A stretch of 8,889 nucleotides of DNA from Planctomycetota bacterium (GTDB lineage: Bacteria > Planctomycetota > Phycisphaerae > WQYP01): NCBI GenBank assembly GCA_021785155.1, contig JAJYGE010000254.1, forward strand, positions 1 through 8,889. Direction: 5' to 3'. Position numbers and translations under genes: made by a program. Shown piece by piece: positions 1 through 7,070 of the stretch. The notes under the pieces are model-generated. The model was given only the letters and a program-made list of their open reading frames with translations, searched no databases and was not told where the DNA came from. Position 1 is the first letter of the stretch. Every line of letters starts with the position of its first letter.

Positions 1-586
1 AACGCGGATCGACAAACACCGTCAGGGTATTGGGCCGACTGTAATTCAGAAACTTACCGATGTTGTATCGGAAACCGGTATACCCGCTGGGATGCTGCCC
101 GACCAGTTTTCCGTTGATAAATACCACGGCATCTCGATACACCCCGCCGAAATTCAACCAGATTGTTTTGCCACGCGCCGAGTCCGGCACCCGGAATGTC
201 CGGTGGTACCACGCCGGATACACCGGCAGGTAACCGTGACCAGCATTGGCATGGTGTGAAAACACGCCTCCAACAATATAGTCATCCGGCAGTTGCACCG
301 GCTTCCACACGCCAGCGGGCCACGGACAATGTAATTGTGCAATTTGGGCTGAGGTTAATCGGGCAGTAGGCTTCCAACGCTGAAACCCCGGCATTTTATC
401 TATCCACCAATGGCGGTCCAGCAGACGAACCAAGCGTACAACATCTTGTGGGGCAGGAGCCGATTGGGCATGCAGCGCAAAAGTCCAGAATCCGCACGCC
501 ACAATGACGGCCATGCCAGCGGCCAGACCTCGGATGATCGAATTCCGGTGATCATTACTGTTGACACTTTGTCTTGCATTCAACAT
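1..586 (-). CDS. Glycoside hydrolase family 2 enzyme, N-terminal part (truncated by window edge)
   Basis: Probably a secreted exo-glycosidase of the GH2 type (beta-galactosidase, beta-glucuronidase, alpha-L-arabinofuranosidase or similar). Only the first 195 residues are present, and the catalytic barrel lies off the left edge. Residues 17-40 form a hydrophobic signal peptide with a likely cleavage after A-L-H-A. About 60 tryptophan-rich residues of no recognised domain follow. From about residue 96 the GH2 jelly-roll sugar-binding domain is clear: VQLPDDY (97-103), GYLP plus WYHRTF (118-131), GVYRDAVVFINGKLVGQH (148-165) and GYTGFRYNI (168-176). Two in-frame ATGs exist, at 592 and 586. The AGGAG at 596-600 sits 9 bases before the 586 start but only 3 before 592, so 586 is preferred. 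The gene is divergent from the GH127-like gene, suggesting a shared glycan target. The family call is firm; the substrate cannot be told without the catalytic domain. Confidence 0.88.
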   Translation of the reverse strand, partial: MLNARQSVNSNDHRNSIIRGLAAGMAVIVACGFWTFALHAQSAPAPQDVVRLVRLLDRHWWIDKMPGFQRWKPTARLTSAQIAQLHCPWPAGVWKPVQLPDDYIVGGVFSHHANAGHGYLPVYPAWYHRTFRVPDSARGKTIWLNFGGVYRDAVVFINGKLVGQHPSGYTGFRYNIGKFLNYSRPNTLTVFVDPR

Positions 587-640
587 CCGCATTTACTCCT
601 ATTCCGACAAGCGCACCTGCCGACACATGTTAATTAAACT

Positions 641-669
641 GTTATAACTATACCCTCCGGCAAAAACAA
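641..669 (-). promoter_or_regulatory. Candidate sigma70-like promoter for the GH2 gene
   Basis: Read on the minus strand, TTGTTT (664-669) and TATAAC (641-646) are separated by 17 bases and lie about 55 bases upstream of the GH2 start. The -10 match is good and the -35 match is weak. The perfect AT palindrome TTAATTAA (630-637) sits about where transcription would begin and could be part of an operator. This rests on consensus matching only. Confidence 0.35.
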
Positions 670-1081
670 AGACAGTTTCAAATTCCATCAAATTCAGTGA
701 CTATTTTCGTCACACCACCAAGCTTTTTCAGCCCCCCCCATCATCCACCTTTTATTCTCTCCGATATCCGGCCTATGATCGCTGACCCGCTTGTGCTGAA
801 GCCTACGGGGCGTGCTAATTGTTCCGGGCACCGGTGGCGGCGGCTGTTGCCGCAGAGCAGAATCCGCGAGAGAGTTGAACAGGAGAGAACCTAAGGCTGC
901 AACTATCTGATGTTGTCGCGAGATGAGGCAACCCTTACGGTCTACTTATTACTCTCTCAACACCGACATCTGCTGCGCAAAACGCGCGGTGCACGCACAC
1001 GCGGCAAAAGGGGATGGGGTGTCCCGGTACGCTGGTTCGGAGGTATTGCCGCACCCACGGCTACATCGCTGACAGCCACAA

Positions 1082-1110
1082 TTGTAAAGCAAGCAACGCT
1101 TATATAGAAT
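1082..1110 (+). promoter_or_regulatory. Candidate promoter for the GH127-like gene
   Basis: TTGTAA (1082-1087) and TAGAAT (1105-1110) are separated by exactly 17 bases, matching the sigma70 consensus at 4/6 and 5/6 positions. The -10 overlaps the left arm of the inverted repeat at 1099-1125, which is a typical place for a repressor site. A second, weaker -10-like hexamer (TAAAAT, 1268-1273) lies closer to the gene but has no good -35. Confidence 0.4.
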
Positions 1111-1125
1111 GCGGTATTATATAAG
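1099..1125. promoter_or_regulatory. 8-bp perfect inverted repeat overlapping the candidate -10 (operator-like)
   Basis: The arms CTTATATA (1099-1106) and TATATAAG (1118-1125) are perfect reverse complements separated by 11 bases. Their centres are 19 bases apart, close to two helical turns, as expected for a dimeric regulator on one DNA face. The arms are AT-rich, so chance is more likely than for mixed sequence. It could also fold as a weak hairpin in RNA. The binding protein is unknown. Confidence 0.35.
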
Positions 1126-1204
1126 TCTGCAATCAAGGAGCCACGTTTCTGGATTTGATGCGCAACAGGATACCTATGTGTAAGGCCCCATGCCGCGAAC
1201 ATGT

Positions 1205-1230
1205 AAGATCATTGCCCGAGAGATAATCTT
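1205..1230. repeat. Imperfect inverted repeat in the GH127-like leader
   Basis: AAGAT-C-AT (1205-1212) faces AT-A-ATCTT (1223-1230) across a 10-base loop, so 7 of 8 positions pair. It could be a second operator half or a leader hairpin. The evidence is symmetry alone. Confidence 0.2.
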
Positions 1231-1358
1231 TCAGCGACTAAGAGTGGTTTATGAAATGCAGTGTGCCTAAAATTTAATTTACACCAGGAGGCGAGTGGGA
1301 ACACCGTGGCGCTTCGCCCCGGCTGTTTCTCATTAGTGTTTGTTGAAAAGGGTGGTGA

Positions 1359-4300
1359 ATGATGTGTCAATATTGTATCGCACCAAGATCAAACCCGATC
1401 GCGACGCCGTGGAGCCGTCGCGATTTTCTAAAGGCGGTGGCTGCGACCGCCGCCGTAGCCGATCTTGTTCCTCCAGGGACATCCCGCGCCGATGGGGCAT
1501 ACTCCAACAAACAAGCTGTTATCGCATCCATGCAAACCGAACGTATCGCCCGATTCACGCCATTGGGCTACCAATCCAACCGGGCTGATTCGGATACGAC
1601 CATCAAGTGGGTACAAGTGGATCTCGGGCGGTCCCGGAAGATCGATGCGGTTAAGATTTTTCCAGCGCTGCGTTTTGGGTTTACCGCCTGCTATTTCCCG
1701 CCACGGTTTCGCATTGAAGTATCGGACGATAGACCGTTCAAAGCCTCGCACCTTATTGTCGATTACACGCATGCCAATTATCCTCCGCCAGGCGATAGAG
1801 TTATTAAATTTGAGGCCCCAGGCATCACAGGTCGGTATGTACGGCTGACGGCAACAGTGCTAAGCAACCGGCATTTGGCGCTGTCAAAATTGGAAGTCTG
1901 GTCCGGGGAGCGCGATGTGGCTCAAGGCTGCCGCGTTACGGATATCGACGGGGTGGAAGTCTTTTCGGCGTCATCGCGCGGTTATATAACCCCTGCTCCC
2001 CTGGCGCATGGCAATGGTACAGATCAAATTCAATATGAGATTATGCGTGAAATCTATCCGTCCATGCCAGCGTACCCCTACGGTTGGCCCGATGGGAAGT
2101 ATGCCGCTACCTGGCCAATTCCGGGAATCGTCGCCCCGCTTACGCGGCGTCCGCGACCACAAGGCGAGGGGGTGGTAACCGACAATCCGGGCAATGTCAT
2201 TCCGGCCCATCTCTGGAAGCCAGTGCAATCTCGGGCATGGCTCCCGGCGCGCCGGACGGTGCAGATCGGTGTCGGCGTTTTCAAGACTGCCATGGAACAT
2301 AATATCAGCTATCTGCTTAACAGTTTTACAGTACCGGAACTGCTATGGCCGTTCCGCACGCGCGCAGGAAAACCCAATCCGCCCGGTACCCCCCCACCGT
2401 GTCCTTGGGATGCCGGCCTGCCCGGCTCCAATGCCGGGCGATTTTTGATGGGAGCGGGCAATACCCTGCGTTGGATGAATCATCCCGCATTAAACCGCCG
2501 ACTTAATGAAGTGGTCGCGGGTATTGCGGAGTGTCAGCGGGAGGATGGCTACGCCATGGGTTTCCCGGAAGATACCATGTTCGAAGGCGAGCATGGGGCA
2601 TACACTCGTTCCTGGGTAACCCACGGTTTGGTGGATGCGGGCTATGCGGGAAATACCACCGCATGGAGGGTGTTGCGTAAATTGATCGGCTGGTTTGATG
2701 GATGTGCTTACCTGCCACAACTGCTCCGTCGGGCCGGTCAAGGCGTACAGGGAATGATCGCCAATACGCGCACGTATTTCACCCCTATTGGCAAGGCGAA
2801 AGATTTGCAGGTGATACAGCGCTATTTCCAGGAGAATTATTGGATTGAAGGACTGGCAAAGCGGGATCCCGCCGCAGTCTGGCAATATCCCTACGACCAT
2901 CCACATTGTTATCTTCTCACCGCCATTTCGCCGTACCTGGATCAATACCGCGCCACCGGGGACAACAAATATTTGCAGGCGGTTCTGGGAGGGTGGGAGC
3001 TTTATCACCGCCACTGGCAGCATATTGGTGGAGCGATCTCCATCTGCGAAGACTACTCATATCCTCCGAAATCCGCTTTCCTTAACTTGAGGAATGGGGA
3101 GAACTGCGGCAGCAGCTTCTGGATAAGCCTGAATCATGGATTACACCAGCTCTATCCATCCGAGGAAAAATATACCAGTGAAATTGAAAAATCCATTTAT
3201 AACGTGTTAATGGCCAATCAGGACGGGGCGGCGGGCATTCGTTACCACACCAATCTTAATGGCCGAAAGGAAATTGGCACCGCCCAGGATACCTGCTGTG
3301 AAGGTCAGGGCACGCGGCAACTCGGCTCACTGCCGGAATATATTTATTCCGTGTGCAGAGATGGTCTGTATGTGAATCTCTTTGCTGCTTCCAGCATTAC
3401 ATGGCACCAGGGGCGTCAAGCCCTCAAGCTACAAATGACCACCGAATATCCGTTCCATCCAGAGGTTGCAATACATGTGTCGGCTGGGGTACCAACGCGG
3501 GCCGATATTCGAGTGCGCATTCCGCAATGGGCGGCCGCTGCAATGCCGATCCAAGTTAATGGAAAACTTGCCGCAACGGGAAAGCCCGGTACCTATCAGT
3601 CGCTTGACCGTGTATGGTCAGAAGGTGATACCATTACATTTACTCTACCCATTCAATTCCGGCTCTCACTGTATACGGGCATTGATCAAAGTCCTGCTGG
3701 CTTACGCTATGGCCTTGAATATGGCCCTATCCTGTTGGCCGTTGTCTCAGCGGACGTGGCGGATGCCATTGGTGAACCCATCGCTGCGGCGACCCCCAGG
3801 GAACGCTCCATAGCTCGAAATATTCCCCTGCCGACCGCATGGGCAAACGGCGAGTTTGTTTGGCCCGTCACCTTGCCCGTCACCGCTGATGAAATTGCAA
3901 ATCGGTTGCGGCCGGTTCCCGGAAAACCTCTGCACTTTGCCATTGACGGCGTATCGCAATATCAATTTGTTCCGTATTTCCAGATTAACAAGGAATCATT
4001 TACCTGTTTTCCTGTGTTAAATTCATCTCGATCCTATACGCCCCAAGTGGTCGGCCCAGATGATTTGGCATTAGCGCGCAAAGGTGCCGTTGCTACGTCG
4101 GATAGCGAATATCCTTCTGAACCCGGTTGTACAGCCAAGGTTATTGACGGCATTATTGCCACGCCAAATGATTTTACCTCCAACCGTTGGCACTCCGCGG
4201 ATACGCCGCATCCACATTGGGTGCAGGTAAAGTTCCCACGGCCAGAGCTGATCGGTAAGGTGGTGGTTAACTTTGCCGATCCGCTGGACCATCCGACAAG

Positions 4301-4499
4301 TTTTCAGGGCATCGCGCGAGTCGATGGACGGGATGAGGTGATTTTTGACGTAACCAACTGCCTGGAATGGAGACAATACAGCACACATATTTCTCCGGTC
4401 ACCACGGACTTGTTCCGTCTGGTGATACGAGATTCAGCCAATCCCTGCAAGCCCAACGCCGCACAAATTAGCCAAATTCAGATATATCCTCCGGAATAA
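1359..4499 (+). CDS. Tat-exported GH127-like (DUF1680) beta-L-arabinofuranosidase family enzyme with two discoidin-like domains
   Basis: Predicted extracytoplasmic retaining glycosidase of the GH127/DUF1680 group, whose founding member removes beta-L-arabinofuranose using a zinc-bound cysteine nucleophile. The start is ATG ATG at 1359, directly after an in-frame stop, with AAGGG 6 bases upstream. Residues 19-25 (SRRDFLK) plus a hydrophobic stretch ending at S-R-A-44 form a Tat signal. Residues about 50-170 resemble an F5/8-type C (discoidin/CBM32-like) module, with WVQVDLG, YVRLTAT and LSKLEV. The alpha-barrel spans about 308-675. It contains E564 (candidate acid/base), E581-N-C583 and C646-C647, which match the family's E, ExC and CC set; C646 is the expected nucleophile. 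A beta-sandwich region follows. A second discoidin-like module (DLALARKGA through WVQVKF to the end) spans about 902-1046. At 1046 residues it is well above the roughly 650 of single-domain members. The substrate is uncertain because related enzymes act on arabinans, glycoproteins and RG-II side-chain sugars. Confidence 0.88.
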   Translation: MMCQYCIAPRSNPIATPWSRRDFLKAVAATAAVADLVPPGTSRADGAYSNKQAVIASMQTERIARFTPLGYQSNRADSDTTIKWVQVDLGRSRKIDAVKIFPALRFGFTACYFPPRFRIEVSDDRPFKASHLIVDYTHANYPPPGDRVIKFEAPGITGRYVRLTATVLSNRHLALSKLEVWSGERDVAQGCRVTDIDGVEVFSASSRGYITPAPLAHGNGTDQIQYEIMREIYPSMPAYPYGWPDGKYAATWPIPGIVAPLTRRPRPQGEGVVTDNPGNVIPAHLWKPVQSRAWLPARRTVQIGVGVFKTAMEHNISYLLNSFTVPELLWPFRTRAGKPNPPGTPPPCPWDAGLPGSNAGRFLMGAGNTLRWMNHPALNRRLNEVVAGIAECQREDGYAMGFPEDTMFEGEHGAYTRSWVTHGLVDAGYAGNTTAWRVLRKLIGWFDGCAYLPQLLRRAGQGVQGMIANTRTYFTPIGKAKDLQVIQRYFQENYWIEGLAKRDPAAVWQYPYDHPHCYLLTAISPYLDQYRATGDNKYLQAVLGGWELYHRHWQHIGGAISICEDYSYPPKSAFLNLRNGENCGSSFWISLNHGLHQLYPSEEKYTSEIEKSIYNVLMANQDGAAGIRYHTNLNGRKEIGTAQDTCCEGQGTRQLGSLPEYIYSVCRDGLYVNLFAASSITWHQGRQALKLQMTTEYPFHPEVAIHVSAGVPTRADIRVRIPQWAAAAMPIQVNGKLAATGKPGTYQSLDRVWSEGDTITFTLPIQFRLSLYTGIDQSPAGLRYGLEYGPILLAVVSADVADAIGEPIAAATPRERSIARNIPLPTAWANGEFVWPVTLPVTADEIANRLRPVPGKPLHFAIDGVSQYQFVPYFQINKESFTCFPVLNSSRSYTPQVVGPDDLALARKGAVATSDSEYPSEPGCTAKVIDGIIATPNDFTSNRWHSADTPHPHWVQVKFPRPELIGKVVVNFADPLDHPTSFQGIARVDGRDEVIFDVTNCLEWRQYSTHISPVTTDLFRLVIRDSANPCKPNAAQISQIQIYPPE

Positions 4500-4623
4500 T
4501 GCAACATTCTGATTTTGGAGATTCGGGCTTGCCGCCCCGGTTGGACGTCTGATGCACATTTCCCACAATCGATACGAAAATAGCGTGATATTCATCCAGT
4601 CTTACGAGCGCCGGCCTCGCATC

Positions 4624-4677
4624 ATGCGTATTGACAACGTGTTGATACAACAACATACGCATCAGGGGCTTTATTTT
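4624..4677 (+). terminator. Weak terminator-like hairpin after the GH127-like gene
   Basis: ATGCGTAT (4624-4631) and ATACGCAT (4655-4662) are perfect 8-bp arms around a 23-base loop. The loop contains its own small hairpin (TGTTG/CAACA). T-rich sequence (ttatttt, to 4677) follows on the plus strand after a short GC spacer, so it would serve plus-strand transcripts only. The large loop and imperfect T tract make it weak. No clear terminator was found for the minus-strand operon, which ends at 4686. Confidence 0.3.
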
Positions 4678-4685
4678 GGCGGAGG

Positions 4686-5873
4686 TCAGATAAGTCCCAG
4701 GCTCGCCCGGCGACGGAATTCACCGGGCGCAAGGCCTTTATATAATTTGAAATATCTGTTCAGATGCGGCTCATCACTTAAACCCACTGTTTCCGCGATC
4801 CGCCACAGCGGGTATTCGGTTCCCTTTAGCAGTCGTTCAATACGATTAATGCGAACCCGCACGATCTCGTCGTGCGGAAAAAACCCCAGAAGCGACTTAA
4901 AGCGACGTTCCAATGTGCTGCGGGAAACCAGCATGGATTGATCTGCCAGGTGTTGCAAAATATCTTCAACCGTAATTGTGGCTCCCGCCTGATTACGGAT
5001 ATAGCGCATCGCCGCCACCACCGTTGCGTCACCGGCCGCAATGATATCCGTGGAAGTGCGCATGATAACCTCGCGCGGCGCGATCAGCAGCGGCTTTGTT
5101 GGCACTTTGGCTCCACGAATAATCTGATTGATCAGTTCCGCCGCCTCAAACCCAATTTTATCGGCACCGGGGTCCACACTGCTCAAGGCTGGAATTGCCA
5201 ATTCACAAAGAACTTCATCATTGTCCACGCCGATCACGGCAACCTGCTCAGGTACCCGCAGTCCGATTTCCTGACATACCGCCAGAATGTGCCGACCACA
5301 CAAATCATTGCATGCCATGATTCCAACCGGTTTGGGTATTCGATTCAACCAGGCGGCCAATTTAGGATCATAAGATGAAGCCCGCCCGTTCCGTCTGTTT
5401 TGTGACAATTCACGGGTGCGCAGCGAAGCTTCAAAGACATGAGGCTCCGCATTTTGTGCACGGAGGAATTTCTGAAAAGCCACCAATCGCATTTGAGAAA
5501 AATGGCGACCCTCAAATCCACAGTATCCAAAGTTCGGCAACTCGCATCGGACCAGATGTTCCGCCGCGATCCTGGCAATCTGGAATTGATCGCTGTGAAT
5601 ATTGGCTACATCGCGCGGAGATTCCAGACTACCCAAATCCACAATCGGAACGCCAAGACGCCGCAACGGACCAAACTGCCTGGAATTGCGCACGCGACAC
5701 AATACGCCCTGGAATTTTCCGCGCGTCAGCCAGGTCGGCAAATCGTCCTGCTCAGTCCATTCCTCGTACCGCACGGCCCAATCCGAATTTGTATGCACAA
5801 AGCGGGCAATTCCGCGTAACAAACCGCGGCCATAGCTGCCGATCGCGTCAATTACCAGCGCTACATTAATCAT
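4686..5873 (-). CDS. XylR-type transcriptional regulator: LacI-like sugar sensor fused to AraC-type DNA-binding domain
   Basis: Cytoplasmic sugar-responsive regulator of 395 residues, the size of E. coli XylR (about 390), with the same architecture. Residues 1-275 are a periplasmic-binding-protein-like sensor (MINVALVIDAIGSYGRGLLRG; ACNDLCGRHIL at 187-197; IGVDNDEVLCEL at 214-225; LSSVDP at 230-235). Residues about 283-388 are an AraC/HTH_18 domain whose second helix-turn-helix region reads WRIAETVGLSDEPHLNRYFK (357-376). No N-terminal LacI headpiece is present, so DNA contact must come from the C-terminus. The start is supported by AAGG 8 bases upstream, overlapping the end of the kinase gene, so it is probably co-transcribed and coupled to it. 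It likely activates the transport/isomerase/kinase operon and perhaps the neighbouring hydrolases in response to a sugar. The ligand cannot be read from sequence; xylose should not be assumed. Confidence 0.9.
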   Translation of the reverse strand: MINVALVIDAIGSYGRGLLRGIARFVHTNSDWAVRYEEWTEQDDLPTWLTRGKFQGVLCRVRNSRQFGPLRRLGVPIVDLGSLESPRDVANIHSDQFQIARIAAEHLVRCELPNFGYCGFEGRHFSQMRLVAFQKFLRAQNAEPHVFEASLRTRELSQNRRNGRASSYDPKLAAWLNRIPKPVGIMACNDLCGRHILAVCQEIGLRVPEQVAVIGVDNDEVLCELAIPALSSVDPGADKIGFEAAELINQIIRGAKVPTKPLLIAPREVIMRTSTDIIAAGDATVVAAMRYIRNQAGATITVEDILQHLADQSMLVSRSTLERRFKSLLGFFPHDEIVRVRINRIERLLKGTEYPLWRIAETVGLSDEPHLNRYFKLYKGLAPGEFRRRASLGLI

Positions 5874-5885
5874 GGGCCGTACCTT

Positions 5886-6929
5886 CTATTGAATCACTTT
5901 TCCAGTCCCTATCGGATGTTTTACTACTGCCGATGTATGATGCGACAGATCAGCCAATCGCATATTTTCGATCCGGTTGATAACATTTCGCGCTGGATCG
6001 TGCGGCATAAGTCTCTGGCGCAGCAACTCCGCGACTTGCGCCGCAGTGGGCAAAGAATCCCATCCGCCGCCAGTACCTGCCGCCTTGAGCGCGGCACAGG
6101 CGCTGGCGAAGGTGACCGCCTCAATAATGGAAAACTGCCGGGCAATAGCCAAGGCGTAAGCTCCATGGAAGGTATCACCACAACCATTGGTATTGATAGC
6201 CTGTACGGTGAAAGCCGGGAGATGCGCGGGCGGGCGATCAGGTGAATCCGTCCACCAGCAACCCGCTGCCCCCGCTGTCACCACTGTTGCGGCACGTGGT
6301 CGGCGAGCCAGGACGGCACAGGCCGCCCCAGGTTCCCGTGCGCCAGACGCCCACATCGCAAATTCCTCCGGCACCACCAGGTGATCCACATGCTCCAGCA
6401 TCGCCATGGATTCCGCAGATTGGCCTTCAATATCCAGCACCACCGGCACGTTGAGCCGACGTGCTTTAATGATCAGATCCAGCGGACTGGCATCAAGAAA
6501 ATCAACCAACAGTACGCGCGCGGACACCAAAAGATCTTCCAGGACATCCGCCGCCCGAACTGGGTGAAAGCGGCTCTTATCATAGAAAATTGTGCGCTCA
6601 GCCGTGCTACGATCAACGATAATGATGCTGTGAAACGGCTGACCGGAAGAATCGGGAATAAGGTGCGACACATCGACGCCACGTTGTATCAAATTATCGC
6701 GGATATACCCTGACAGCTCATCACCGCCAAATCGGGCGATATATGCCGTGCTTCCACCCAACACCGCAGCCGCAGCGATAGCCGTGCACGCCAGACCTCC
6801 GCCATGCCGTGCCGACGTCAGCACTGGAACCTTGGCACCGGATGACGGATAGGTTTCAAGCGTTAGCGTGTCATCCACGGCGGCGATGCCGATGCCAAGC
6901 ACATCATAGACTGACTTTGTTGTGGCCAT
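5886..6929 (-). CDS. PfkB (ribokinase) family carbohydrate kinase
   Basis: ATP-dependent cytoplasmic sugar kinase, 347 residues. The N-terminal substrate region has GIGIAAVDD (12-20), the PfkB signature GGGLACTAIAAAAVLGG (43-59) and FGGDELSGYIRDNL (67-80). The C-terminal signature is NTNGCGDTFHGAYA (246-259), with D252 as the catalytic base and GCGD in place of the usual GAGD anion hole. About 35 residues beyond the normal fold (312-347) form a basic/hydrophobic tail of unknown role. The start is fixed by GGAGGT at 6937-6942, 7 bases upstream of the ATG. It lies between an aldolase-like gene and the regulator, so a ketose, ketose phosphate or deoxy-keto acid is the likely substrate. Ribose or adenosine use is less likely given the neighbours. 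Related enzymes include ketohexokinase, 2-keto-3-deoxygluconate kinase and sulfofructose kinase, and sequence reading cannot choose among them. Confidence 0.88.
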   Translation of the reverse strand: MATTKSVYDVLGIGIAAVDDTLTLETYPSSGAKVPVLTSARHGGGLACTAIAAAAVLGGSTAYIARFGGDELSGYIRDNLIQRGVDVSHLIPDSSGQPFHSIIIVDRSTAERTIFYDKSRFHPVRAADVLEDLLVSARVLLVDFLDASPLDLIIKARRLNVPVVLDIEGQSAESMAMLEHVDHLVVPEEFAMWASGAREPGAACAVLARRPRAATVVTAGAAGCWWTDSPDRPPAHLPAFTVQAINTNGCGDTFHGAYALAIARQFSIIEAVTFASACAALKAAGTGGGWDSLPTAAQVAELLRQRLMPHDPARNVINRIENMRLADLSHHTSAVVKHPIGTGKVIQ

Positions 6930-6965
6930 GCGTTCGACCTCCGTTGGCTATTTTTAACTCTGTCC

Positions 6966-7070
6966 AAGTAGGAACGAAGCGTGATTACAACTCAACCAAG
7001 TGTTGTAAATCACTCATTAAGCCTGGGTTAAGTGCCGTCCTACCGTTGCATCCATTTTGCGTTCCTACTT
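6966..7070. repeat. Nested inverted-repeat element between aldolase and kinase genes
   Basis: The 139-base gap between the aldolase stop and the kinase start is mostly filled by a symmetric structure. Perfect 11-bp terminal arms, AAGTAGGAACG (6966-6976) and CGTTCCTACTT (7060-7070), enclose 83 bases. Inside is a second hairpin, GTGATT+ACAAC (6981-6991) against GTTGT+A+AATCAC (7002-7013), with one bulged A and a 10-base loop. A partial copy of the terminal arm (CGTCCTAC, 7036-7043) could compete for pairing. The right arm overlaps the aldolase stop codon (7069-7071). GTC occurs on both sides (6962-6964 and 7072-7074), one base outside each arm. It may be a small MITE-like insertion, an RNA processing or attenuation element controlling kinase expression, or a structured RNA. 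No open frame lies inside it. Confidence 0.6.

Larger units (their letters stand above)
587..1358. other. Divergent intergenic region between the two secreted hydrolase genes
   Basis: No convincing gene is seen in these 772 bases. The open frames present are short, lack good ribosome-binding sites, and have no recognisable protein character. The region holds candidate promoters for the flanking genes, an eight-C run (732-739), a GC-rich hairpin with a GCGGC/GCCGC stem (840-853), the palindrome CACCGGTG (829-836), and the inverted repeats listed separately. The length is generous for a simple divergent promoter. It would leave a leader of roughly 240 bases on the GH127-like mRNA if the promoter at 1082-1110 is real. 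Confidence 0.6.

Noticed and set aside
732..739. Run of eight C residues
   Set aside because: Could be a phase-variable tract, but it is in non-coding DNA, away from the candidate promoter spacers, and is short.
697..894. 65-codon plus-strand frame in the divergent intergenic region
   Set aside because: Crosses a C homopolymer and AT-rich leader sequence, with proline-rich low-complexity translation and no initiation signal.
957..1202. 81-codon minus-strand frame in the divergent intergenic region
   Set aside because: No ribosome-binding site, no recognisable domain, and an arginine/cysteine-rich tail; it overlaps the better-supported promoter region.
2490..3023. 177-codon open frame antisense to the GH127-like gene
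   Set aside because: It lies wholly inside a gene with strong domain evidence, shows no recognisable motif, and mirrors the codon bias of the plus-strand gene.
4524..4539. GC-rich stem just after the GH127-like stop, considered as a terminator
   Set aside because: Only 4-5 pairs with a bulge and no T-rich run following on either strand.
4632..4654. CAAC/GTTG repeats between convergent genes, considered as a regulator operator
   Set aside because: The location between two gene ends makes a promoter-linked operator unlikely; it is more simply the loop of the terminator-like hairpin.
4872..5378. 168-codon plus-strand frame across the regulator gene
   Set aside because: Antisense shadow of the AraC and LacI-like domains; its composition (many R, H, N) is typical of a reverse-strand artefact.
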